Positions 1-4,831 are shown, counted from the first letter of the stretch. The stretch is 6,510 bases of DNA from Clostridiaceae bacterium (GCA_029256485.1 JAQSXU010000412.1:1-6510); one strand, 5' to 3'. The notes: generated by a model from the letters alone, not told the origin. A program made the numbers and translations.

Positions 1-159
1 GGTGCACCAACTTTAGTTCATGCGGCTGAAATCAATCAATCAACTAAAATTGTACAAGCTGAACATGAGCATGATTGGGTAGAAATAAGAGTCGAAAATG
101 GTTGCCATACCTATAGGTGTTCTATTTGCCATCAGATAATGAGAGTATGGGAATATTAA
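1..159 (+). CDS. C-terminal end of a small, probably secreted Cys/His-rich protein (partial)
   Basis: Frame 1 is open from the window edge to TAA at 157-159 and gives the last 52 residues of a protein whose start lies outside. The visible part begins GAPTLVHAAE, which looks like the end of a signal peptide with an A-x-A type cleavage site (VHA/AE). After a polar stretch comes EHEHDW, then a C-x5-C-x2-C cluster with interspersed histidines (CHTYRCSICH), ending MRVWEY. The Cys/His spacing suggests a small metal-binding knuckle; this is inference, as I do not recognise the family. If the signal-peptide reading is right, the mature protein is only about 43 residues. A strong terminator follows 11 bases after the stop, so this gene ends its transcript. 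The other end of the window starts another exported protein and could be a paralogue, but the mature part of that one is not visible. Confidence 0.7.
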   Translation, partial: GAPTLVHAAEINQSTKIVQAEHEHDWVEIRVENGCHTYRCSICHQIMRVWEY

Positions 160-170
160 ACCTGATGATT

Positions 171-209
171 TTGAACCTATAATATTAATTTATAGGTTCA
201 AATTTTTTT
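171..209 (+). terminator. Intrinsic terminator of the first gene
   Basis: A perfect 12-bp stem (TTGAACCTATAA at 171-182 pairing with 190-201) with a 7-nt loop is followed by seven T at 203-209. It begins 11 bases after the stop codon of the partial gene at the window start, in the right orientation to end its transcript. Confidence 0.9.
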
Positions 210-323
210 ATTTAAATTAACAATCAGAACTTAAATACTTTTTTACTGTATTACTTTATTGAAGTTTTTTGCAATCTCTAAACTTGTATTTTAAACACTT
301 GTTAATCTGTTACAATAACAAGA

Positions 324-413
324 CTATTTAACCTTCAGATATTTCTCGAATGTTAAACCGTCTGTGTACCTAAAAATATGTTTTAACGGTCTTAGATTTT
401 TATTGTAGTGCAT
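324..413 (-). pseudogene. Short coding-like remnant (29 codons), unknown
   Basis: On the minus strand ATG at 411-413 opens a 29-codon frame ending in TAG at 324-326. It contains the peptide RPLKHIFRYTDGLTFEKYL, which looks like real protein rather than random AT-rich translation (mixed charged, aromatic and helix-forming residues). There is no convincing ribosome site, and an in-frame TAA lies four codons upstream of the ATG. I read it as an internal or 3' scrap of a lost gene; a mobile-element protein is possible but unproven. Its 3' side has a weak 7-bp hairpin (298-322). Confidence 0.3.
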
Positions 414-441
414 TCTCAAAATTTAGTGTAGTTTTGCTCTT

Positions 442-498
442 AACTTAAAATAAATAGAGTAGTAACTAAAAAAGCTACTACTCTATTTATTTTAAGTT
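442..498 (-). terminator. Long bidirectional terminator hairpin
   Basis: A perfect 23-bp inverted repeat (442-464 with 476-498) has an 11-nt loop. The core GAGTAGTA/TACTACTC stem is flanked by A/T-rich arms, so transcripts from either direction end in a stem followed by TATTTATTTT. The stop codon of the 106-codon minus-strand gene (492-494) lies inside the right arm, so this is its terminator. It also blocks plus-strand read-through into the convergent operon. Confidence 0.85.
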
Positions 499-812
499 TT
501 AGAAGAAATAATTTTTTGTAATATTTCTTCGTCTTTATTTTTGTATTTTTCCATAGATGTTGAATTTCTCAACTTTTCCATAATTTCATCGTAGTTTTTT
601 CCTGACAACCACATACTTATAAAATTATTATCTATCTTGACTCCATCTATTTCTGCAGTATGTGCTTCCCTATTAATCTTTAATATAGAATGGTCATTGC
701 TACTTCCATTTAATTTCTCTGTATTAGAATTTACTTGCTTTACTTCTTTGGTTTTATAAATATTGTTAGAATTAATTGAATAGTGTCGTTCATTCCCTAT
801 TACTAACCCCAT
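492..812 (-). CDS. Hypothetical 106-residue soluble protein, second gene of the operon
   Basis: Function not recognised. The start is ATG at 810-812 with an ideal GGAGG seven bases upstream (820-824). The protein is hydrophilic, has no signal peptide or membrane segment, contains no cysteine and only one tryptophan (W68), so it should stay in the cytoplasm. Residues 1-45 are polar and Asn/Ser/Lys-rich, probably flexible. Residues 46-65 (AHTAEIDGVKIDNNF) look like a beta hairpin, and 73-105 (YDEIMEKL onward) are helical and charged. The gene starts 14 bases after the stop of the secreted-protein gene upstream, so the two are almost certainly co-transcribed. The N-terminus is loosely reminiscent of the disordered FlgM anti-sigma start, but the rest does not fit. 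A partner role for the secreted protein (chaperone, regulator or protective factor) is only a guess. Confidence 0.75.
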   Translation of the reverse strand: MGLVIGNERHYSINSNNIYKTKEVKQVNSNTEKLNGSSNDHSILKINREAHTAEIDGVKIDNNFISMWLSGKNYDEIMEKLRNSTSMEKYKNKDEEILQKIISSKT

Positions 813-826
813 CCTATATCCTCCAA

Positions 827-1417
827 CTATAATATATTTATTCCTGCATAGAATGGTGCTGTATGGTTTGGGTTAAAATTTGTTGAAGTCGCAGTACTTG
901 AAAATTGTCCGTTTGTAACACCATCTATTTTCCAGATATCAATAAAACCATCAATTATTCTATCTCCATCAAAGTCTAACATTACATCATCATATTCCTT
1001 TAATTGAGTTCCATTAAAAGTAGCAGATTCTCTTCCATATCCAATTTCCACAACTAATACATATATTGTTCCATTATGATCGTATCTTGTAGACAGTTGA
1101 TTTTGTGAAATTTGTTCACCTGTATAATTACCATTTCCATCTGTAGAATCAGCAACAAAGTAGACATAGTAAGATGTAAGTGGAGCTGCTGGTCCTTTAA
1201 GTAGCCCATTTTGTTTTTGTTGTCCTGCGTCTTTATACATTTTTACTAAATCCGGATGTTGCTTTAAGAAGTTTTTGCTAATTTCAACTTGTTTATTAGT
1301 CATAGGATCACCAATTTTTGCTTTCCTATTAGATGTAGTATTAGCAGCAAATGCAGTTGTTGAAAGAGATACAAATACTAATGCACCTGCCATTATTGAT
1401 AATATTCTTTTTTTCAT
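827..1417 (-). CDS. Secreted protein resembling the YolA/DUF4879 family
   Basis: A 196-residue protein. I chose ATG at 1415-1417 because AGGAGG lies seven bases upstream (1425-1430) and MKKRILSIMAG begins a classic signal peptide. An ATG eight codons further up lacks such a site and would spoil the signal. Cleavage is likely after AFA (residue 24). Residues 25-75 are Lys/Gln-rich and helical (EISKNFLKQHPDLVKMYKDAG). The conserved-looking core starts near residue 77 with APLTSYYVYFVADS, followed by ISQNQLSTRYDHNGTIYVL and IGYGRESATFNGTQL. Then comes DFDGDRIIDG (148-157), a D-x-D-x-D-x3-D loop like an EF-hand or dockerin calcium site. There are no cysteines. From memory this matches the B. subtilis YolA-type secreted family, whose biochemical role is unknown to me; family assignment is moderate. 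It leads an operon with the 106-codon gene. Confidence 0.8.
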   Translation of the reverse strand: MKKRILSIMAGALVFVSLSTTAFAANTTSNRKAKIGDPMTNKQVEISKNFLKQHPDLVKMYKDAGQQKQNGLLKGPAAPLTSYYVYFVADSTDGNGNYTGEQISQNQLSTRYDHNGTIYVLVVEIGYGRESATFNGTQLKEYDDVMLDFDGDRIIDGFIDIWKIDGVTNGQFSSTATSTNFNPNHTAPFYAGINIL

Positions 1418-1459
1418 AATATGTCCTCCTATTTTTATCAATTCAAATTAATTTTTTAA

Positions 1460-1473
1460 ATCAACATGTTGAT
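1460..1473. promoter_or_regulatory. 14-bp perfect palindrome in the leader of the secreted-protein operon
   Basis: ATCAACATGTTGAT is a perfect palindrome and overlaps a second one, TTGATCAA at 1469-1476, so TTGA/TCAA half sites occur three times in 16 bases. It lies between the proposed -10 box (1498-1503) and the ribosome site (1425-1430), a position suited to a repressor operator or a short RNA hairpin. No regulator can be named. Confidence 0.4.
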
Positions 1474-1497
1474 CAAATATAAGTACTTGTATTACAT

Positions 1498-1536
1498 ATT
1501 ATAATTTCTAAAGTTCACTGTAAATAACTGTAAATA
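1498..1536 (-). promoter_or_regulatory. Promoter of the secreted-protein operon with a tandem 10-bp repeat
   Basis: On the minus strand TATAAT (1498-1503) sits about 80 bases before the start codon. Just upstream, ACTGTAAATA is repeated exactly in tandem (plus-strand 1517-1526 and 1527-1536). Read on the minus strand this is TTTACA-N4-TTTACA. The nearer TTTACA could act as a -35 box, but its 15-bp spacing is short, as expected for an activator-dependent promoter. TT(A/T)ACA hexamers about five bases apart are known for PhoP boxes in Bacillus; calling this a PhoP-type site is inference. Confidence 0.45.
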
Positions 1537-1915
1537 AATATTCCTTTAAACGTATAAATACAGGCCTAAATGGAAGTTATTTAATTTATACCTCCATCAT
1601 AGTCAGGTTTATTATATTACCTAAATAGCAATTATAGAATGAAAATCAACTGCTTTAGACTAAATTATAGTCATTATATCATATTAATTACAATGTTTAT
1701 TTTAATGATGCTAACCAGCGTTTGTATTATATTTTACTACTATTAGATTATTTTGCTAATATGAACATAAAAGAAACTAGGAAATTTTTATTATCAATCT
1801 CCTAGTTTAAAACATGTTTAGCTTCTTTTTTAGTTCCTGGTCTATCTAATGATTTTTTATTTAAAAAATACTATATTAATATTCATATTTTGCCTTCTTT
1901 TTATAGAGTGCATCG
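1537..1915. other. Gene-free stretch
   Basis: No open frame with a ribosome site was found on either strand. The only structure seen is a 9-bp inverted repeat AAACTAGGA/TCCTAGTTT (1774-1782 with 1800-1808). On the minus strand it is followed by CTTTTATG and could be a weak terminator, though no minus-strand gene directly precedes it. A GGAGG-like motif near 1590 on the minus strand has no start codon behind it. Confidence 0.4.
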
Positions 1916-1966
1916 ATGCCTAAATTTAGGCATATAATGAGTTGAAATATGTTTTAACTCATTTTT
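1916..1966 (+). other. Two adjacent hairpins: an 18-bp palindrome and a terminator-like stem
   Basis: ATGCCTAAATTTAGGCAT (1916-1933) is a perfect 18-bp palindrome. Two bases later AATGAGTTGAAA (1936-1947) pairs with TTTTAACTCATT (1952-1963) around a 4-nt loop, with one G-U pair, and runs into a short T tract (1962-1966). The second is a plausible plus-strand terminator, but no plus-strand gene is visible before it. The pair could be the 3' part of an untranslated RNA or a protein-binding site. Confidence 0.4.
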
Positions 1967-1979
1967 AAAAATTTCACAC

Positions 1980-2016
1980 AAAAAATAAGCAGTAGTGGAT
2001 TGCTCCTAGCTACTGC
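1980..2016 (-). terminator. Terminator of the small TTG-start gene
   Basis: On the minus strand GCAGTAG (2010-2016) pairs with CTACTGC (1989-1995). Inside it GGA-GCAA-TCC forms an inner stem with a GNRA tetraloop, and the tail is TTATTTTTT (1980-1988). It lies 13 bases past the stop codon of the 56-codon gene and supports that gene being real. Confidence 0.8.
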
Positions 2017-2029
2017 CACTTAAAAAATG

Positions 2030-2200
2030 CTATTGAGCTTGTAGAAATTCCACATAAGTTTCTATTTTATCCTCTCTATTGTTTTCCTTTAGCCAATTCT
2101 TATATTTCAAAATAATTTCTTCTATAGTTTTCAAACTTAATTTATTATCATTTTTTCTTTTCATTTTTACATACAAATTAACCTTAATTATATTTCCCAA
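2030..2200 (-). CDS. Small hypothetical basic protein (56 residues, TTG start)
   Basis: Not recognised. The minus-strand frame runs to TAG at 2030-2032. I place the start at TTG (2198-2200) because AGGAG lies eight bases upstream (2209-2213), and an in-frame TAA immediately before the TTG excludes a longer form. The internal ATG at 2162-2164 has no good ribosome site and would give 44 residues. The protein begins GNIIKVNLYVKMKRKND, a short beta-like and basic segment, then has one long amphipathic helix region (LKTIEEIILKYKNWLKEN) and ends FLQAQ. It has no signal peptide, membrane span or cysteine. A clear terminator follows 13 bases after the stop. It is divergent from the acylase gene, with 121 bases between them, so it could be a regulator or simply a neighbour. 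Confidence 0.6.
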   Translation of the reverse strand: MGNIIKVNLYVKMKRKNDNKLSLKTIEEIILKYKNWLKENNREDKIETYVEFLQAQ

Positions 2201-2321
2201 TTATCTCACTCCTGTTCGGGTTTAAAATGCTCATAAACCAAAATTCCATTATAATAATTCACCTTATTTGCTATAAAAACATATATTATAATTGTGGCAT
2301 TTATAATATTGGAGGTATTGT
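2201..2321. promoter_or_regulatory. Divergent promoter region between the small gene and the acylase gene
   Basis: TATAAT occurs on the plus strand at 2287-2292 (about 30 bases before the acylase start) and on the minus strand at 2248-2253 (about 48 bases before the TTG start). Neither has a good -35 hexamer at 17 bases: the nearest are TTATTT at 2264-2269 for the plus strand and TTATAG for the minus strand. The acylase ribosome site GGAGG is at 2311-2315, six bases before its ATG. No palindromic operator stands out. Confidence 0.4.
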
Positions 2322-3290
2322 ATGTGTACTGCTATTACATTACAATCTATGCAAGGAGAAAATTTTTTTGGAAGAACCATGGATTTTTCCCATTCCATTA
2401 AACCTGGAGTTTATGTTATACCCATAAATTATGAATGGTATAGCCTTGCAACAAGAAAAAAATACATTGATATCTATAGCTTTATTTGTATGGGACAAGA
2501 AACTGATGGTATGTTAGGTTTTTTCGATGGTGTAAATGAACGAGGATTTGCTGCCGCAGTCTTATACTTTGCAGGCTATGCTTATTATGATTTACCTATA
2601 AATGATAAAGAGCAGATTGCTTCTCTAGATTTTCTACATTATATTTTAGGGCGTTGTAGTTCCGTGGACGATTTACGGGCTTTATTAAAAAACATCTACA
2701 TAGTAGGTATACAAGATCCAGTTACCAAAACAACTGCTCCTCTACATTGGATTGCTACTGATAAAAGTGGAAAAACTGTTGTTATTGAGCAAACTAAAAC
2801 AGGCCTTGAAGTAATTGATAATCCCATAGGAGTCATGGCCAATAGTCCCGATTTTAATTGGCATATGACCAATCTAAGAAATTATATGAATGTATCGACT
2901 AATCAAAAAAAAGAAGTTCATTGGGAAAATGTATCATTAACTCCTTTTGGTCAGGGTGCAGGAACCACACAGCTTCCAGGAGGCTTCACATCCCCCGAGC
3001 GTTTTGTTCGTACAGCATTTCTAAAAACTCATGTGCAAACTCCGAAAAACAGTTCCGAAACACTTATGACATGTTTTCATATTATTAATAACGTTTTTAT
3101 TCCAAAGGGTATTGTAGTAACTGATAAGGGAGCTGATGATTATACAAAATATATTGCTTTTATGAATACTAATACATGTGAATATTATTTCAAAACCTAC
3201 GGGAATAACCAAATCCTAAGAGCAAGTCTTTGGGATTATAATATTAATAGTGAGCAACCAATCTTTCTTGGAAATATTCCATTTATTTAA
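2322..3290 (+). CDS. Choloylglycine hydrolase family acylase, penicillin V acylase type
   Basis: A complete 322-residue N-terminal nucleophile hydrolase, the usual length for Gram-positive bile salt hydrolases and penicillin V acylases. These enzymes cleave an amide bond (conjugated bile salts or penicillin V) in the cytoplasm. The start MCTAITLQ places Cys2 right after Met, so Met removal exposes the catalytic nucleophile; GGAGG six bases upstream confirms it. Other family active-site residues are present: Arg18 and Asp21 (GRTMDF), the VNERG loop (71-75), Asn174 (MANSPDF) and Arg227 (SPERFVR). Where typical bile salt hydrolases have Asn in GLNxPG, this one has Tyr82 (AAAVLYFAGYA), the residue reported for penicillin V acylases. 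I therefore favour the acylase subgroup, though activity on bile salts or acyl-homoserine lactones cannot be excluded. No signal peptide is present. It is monocistronic by context; no convincing terminator follows, only a weak TATTATCAATAATA hairpin. Confidence 0.92.
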   Translation: MCTAITLQSMQGENFFGRTMDFSHSIKPGVYVIPINYEWYSLATRKKYIDIYSFICMGQETDGMLGFFDGVNERGFAAAVLYFAGYAYYDLPINDKEQIASLDFLHYILGRCSSVDDLRALLKNIYIVGIQDPVTKTTAPLHWIATDKSGKTVVIEQTKTGLEVIDNPIGVMANSPDFNWHMTNLRNYMNVSTNQKKEVHWENVSLTPFGQGAGTTQLPGGFTSPERFVRTAFLKTHVQTPKNSSETLMTCFHIINNVFIPKGIVVTDKGADDYTKYIAFMNTNTCEYYFKTYGNNQILRASLWDYNINSEQPIFLGNIPFI

Positions 3291-3353
3291 GTGACTGACA
3301 CTTACAACATAAACTATAATCTTTGTATTATCAATAATAAAAGTTTTGCTGTC

Positions 3354-3437
3354 TTATGCATTTGCACCTATAGGAAGTACTAATATTAAACTCAATATCA
3401 TTGTTAAACTCAATTTTTCTATGAAATTTACCCACAT
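3354..3437 (-). pseudogene. Signal-peptide stub of a lost secreted protein
   Basis: The minus-strand frame ATG (3435-3437) to TAA (3354-3356) encodes 27 residues that look exactly like a signal peptide: MWVNFIEKLSL, then a hydrophobic core MILSLILVLPIG, then the cleavage motif ANA followed immediately by a stop. A signal peptide with no mature protein is best read as the front end of a decayed or truncated gene. No ribosome site is visible, although TATAAT occurs just upstream on that strand (3445-3450). Confidence 0.35.
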
Positions 3438-3469
3438 TCATATTATTATACCGTCTCTATAATAATTTA

Positions 3470-3551
3470 TTGTCGTTTTTTTCATTAAGCATATATTGTT
3501 ATATAACAGTTGTATATGTGTGCACATATACAACTAATTAAATTAAAGGAG
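3470..3551 (+). promoter_or_regulatory. Promoter, ArsR/SmtB-type operator and ribosome site of the CadC-like stub
   Basis: TTGTCG (3470-3475) and TATATT (3492-3497), 16 bases apart, form a plausible promoter. Then GTTGTATATGTG (3509-3520), a 2-base spacer and CACATATACAAC (3523-3534) make a perfect 12-2-12 inverted repeat. This is the architecture known for operators of ArsR/SmtB metal-sensing repressors. AAAGGAG (3545-3551) is the ribosome site, ten bases before ATG. The arrangement fits an autorepressed metal-sensor gene. Confidence 0.65.
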
Positions 3552-3561
3552 TTTTTTTATT

Positions 3562-3663
3562 ATGTTTAATGAAGTTGAAAAAATAGATAACTGTAATTGC
3601 ATAACAATCCACCATGAAATAGTTGATGAAGTAAGAAAAGATATTATCCCCAGCTACTGCTGA
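3562..3663 (+). pseudogene. N-terminal stub of a CadC-like ArsR family metal-responsive repressor
   Basis: ATG at 3562 with a good ribosome site opens a 33-codon frame ending in TGA at 3661-3663. It starts MFNEVEKIDNCNCITIHHEI and continues VDEVRKDI. The CxC pair (C11, C13) followed by histidines and a charged helix matches the N-terminal metal-ligand arm of CadC-type ArsR repressors as I remember them (CNC-x-I-H-x-E-x-V). After about residue 28 the match stops: IPSYC and a stop codon replace the winged-helix DNA-binding domain of about 90 residues, and no other frame downstream restores it. The protein therefore cannot bind its operator, although that operator survives just upstream. A real 33-residue metal-binding peptide is possible but less likely. 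Confidence 0.6.
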
Positions 3664-3702
3664 CATATATTAGTGCTTTAATTTACACAATATTATTCTT
3701 AT

Positions 3703-3846
3703 CTAATCCATTTTTAAATTAATTTTTGATGCCTTTGGAACTATAATTACCTCTGTTTCCGTATATAATGGATGAGTAAAGGAGACTTCTTTCTCCCTTT
3801 CTGGAGTTATATACATTCCACCAGATGCTATATCTATATTCTCGTT
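3703..3846 (-). pseudogene. Fragment of a family 3 (amino-acid type) ABC solute-binding protein
   Basis: The minus-strand frame from 3846 to TAG at 3703-3705 encodes 47 residues including IDIASGGMYITPEREKEVSF and THPLYTETEVIIVPK. The GGM-x-ITPER-x-x-x-V-x-F-x-x-P-x-Y signature is typical of the middle of periplasmic-type (here membrane-anchored) amino-acid binding proteins of ABC importers. An in-frame TAA (3847-3849) lies right before the fragment, and both ends of a protein of about 260 residues are missing. It is a remnant without start or ribosome site. Confidence 0.7.
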
Positions 3847-3894
3847 TTAGAAAATAAAATATTACTTAAGTTATTTATAAAATTATTTTTTATC

Positions 3895-3932
3895 TTAAAA
3901 ACATAAATGGTACAGGATTACTCCTATACCAT
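3895..3932 (-). terminator. Orphan terminator after the 3' remnant
   Basis: ATGGTA-c-AGGA (3907-3917) pairs with TCCT-a-TACCAT (3922-3932) around a 4-nt loop with one mismatch. On the minus strand the stem is followed by TTATGTTTTT. It seems to be the surviving terminator of the gene whose last codons lie at 3953-4039. Confidence 0.6.
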
Positions 3933-3952
3933 AAGAAATCATTATATAAAAT

Positions 3953-4039
3953 TTAATCATATATAATCTTATCTGCTAAATATACTGCATCTGAAAAACT
4001 AAGTCCATCACTTAAACCTCCATATATAAGAATAATGTG
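3953..4039 (-). pseudogene. 3' end remnant of an unidentified gene
   Basis: A 28-codon minus-strand frame ends in TAA (3953-3955) and contains IYGGLSDGLSFSDAVYLADK, which reads like the C-terminal end of a folded protein. An in-frame TAA at 4040-4042 precedes it and there is no start in a plausible context. A terminator hairpin follows 21 bases later, as expected of a genuine gene end. I do not recognise the family. Confidence 0.35.
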
Positions 4040-4093
4040 TTATTCAATATAAATAGTCCATTTCATTTATTACACAAGTATATAGCAAAATCT

Positions 4094-4127
4094 AAAAAAG
4101 ATACCTACATTTCTGCAAATATCTTTT
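4094..4127 (-). terminator. Terminator of the split surface-protein gene
   Basis: On the minus strand AAAAGATA (4120-4127) pairs with TATCTTTT (4096-4103). Inside, TGCA-GAAA-TGTA makes a second stem capped by a GNRA loop, and two further T extend the tail. It lies 39 bases after the stop codon at 4166-4168. Confidence 0.8.
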
Positions 4128-4165
4128 ACAAACTTTATATTTAATTATCTTTTAAAACAGTAAAT

Positions 4166-4777
4166 TTATGCTATTACAGTTGAAGGTATTTTAATTGTTA
4201 CTGTTCCTCTAGGTAGTATATCTCCAACATTAACTATAATATTTTTAGATGTTGAACTTGAATCAACTGTTCCTTGAGTAGTTGTTACTCCACTAACATT
4301 AAAATTTATATGATTCGGTGCTGGATCATTAACAACTACTGATTTAGCTGTTTTTGTTCCAGTATTAGTTATAACAAGAGTATATGTGAAATTATCTCCT
4401 ATCCATACGTCTTTTACATCAGCTGTTTTTACTATACTCAATATAGTATCAGCTGTTCCATGAAATATAATTGTAACCTCTCCACCAGGGTTATTGGTAT
4501 TGGTGCCTTTGGCATGAGCAATATTAGTTATATATTCTGTATCTATTGGTTGAGGATTTGGATCTGTTCCTTTTGGTATTACAGTCACAACACATGTAGC
4601 AGTTAATCCATCAGCAGTTGCAGCTGTAATTGTTACTTGTCCTTCTTTTACTCCAATAACTTTACCAGTTGAATCTACAGTTGCTACTGAAGAATCACTT
4701 GATTTCCATGTTACTTGAGCTCCTGCTGGTGTAGTTGTTGCTTTTAATTGTCCTGAATCACCTTGTGTAAGATTCAT
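4166..4777 (-). CDS. 3' half of a split surface protein: BIG2 and DUF11 domains
   Basis: A frame of 203 residues detached from its signal peptide by a 53-bp duplication. Residues 1-66 are a bacterial Ig-like group 2 (BIG2) domain, shown by VTWKSSDSSVATVDSTGKV, GVKEGQVTITA and a final CVVTV strand. A Pro/Asn linker (68-80) follows. Residues 113-203 resemble a DUF11 repeat (LSIVKTADVKDVWIGDNFTY, then LVITNTGTKTAKSVVVNDPA), a fold common in long stalk-like surface proteins. No LPXTG motif or membrane anchor ends it. The ATG at 4775-4777 overlaps the upstream TGA as ATGA, so reinitiation is conceivable, but there is no ribosome site and the product would lack a signal peptide. Most likely it is not made alone and is one half of a frameshifted gene whose repaired form would be 385 residues. 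Confidence 0.7.
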   Translation of the reverse strand: MNLTQGDSGQLKATTTPAGAQVTWKSSDSSVATVDSTGKVIGVKEGQVTITAATADGLTATCVVTVIPKGTDPNPQPIDTEYITNIAHAKGTNTNNPGGEVTIIFHGTADTILSIVKTADVKDVWIGDNFTYTLVITNTGTKTAKSVVVNDPAPNHINFNVSGVTTTQGTVDSSSTSKNIIVNVGDILPRGTVTIKIPSTVIA

Positions 4778-4831
4778 TCTGGTGTAGTTGTTGCTTTTAA
4801 TTGTCCTGAATCACCTTGTGTAAGATTCATT
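4726..4831. repeat. Exact 53-bp tandem duplication
   Basis: Bases 4726-4778 and 4779-4831 are identical, beginning CTGGTGTAGTTGTTGC and ending GTAAGATTCATT, with no spacer and no extension on either side. Because 53 is not a multiple of three, the second copy shifts the frame. The upstream half gains one foreign codon (Glu) and a TGA, and the 17 residues MNLTQGDSGQLKATTTP occur at the end of one half and the start of the other. Removing one copy joins both halves into one open frame. Confidence 0.97.

Noticed and set aside
1..9. GGTGCACCA at the window start and again at 6418-6426, suggesting a circular or repeated unit
   Set aside because: GGTGCACC is a short palindrome likely to recur, flanks differ, and joining the window ends does not put the last gene in frame with the first.
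1418..1441. Longer start (MIKIGGHI) for the secreted protein
   Set aside because: The ATG at 1415-1417 has AGGAGG at ideal distance and gives a proper signal peptide; the upstream ATG would translate through that ribosome site.
1774..1808. AAACTAGGA/TCCTAGTTT as a terminator
   Set aside because: The loop is 17 bases, the T tail is short and no gene precedes it on the minus strand; kept only as a note in the gene-free stretch.
2162..2164. ATG start for the small minus-strand gene
   Set aside because: Its only upstream purine motif (AAGG) is too distant; the TTG at 2198-2200 has AGGAG eight bases before it.
2227..2427. 66-codon plus-strand open frame
   Set aside because: No ribosome site, and its second half overlaps the acylase gene in a different frame.
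3021..3212. 63-codon minus-strand open frame
   Set aside because: Antisense within the acylase gene, which has full family motifs on the other strand.
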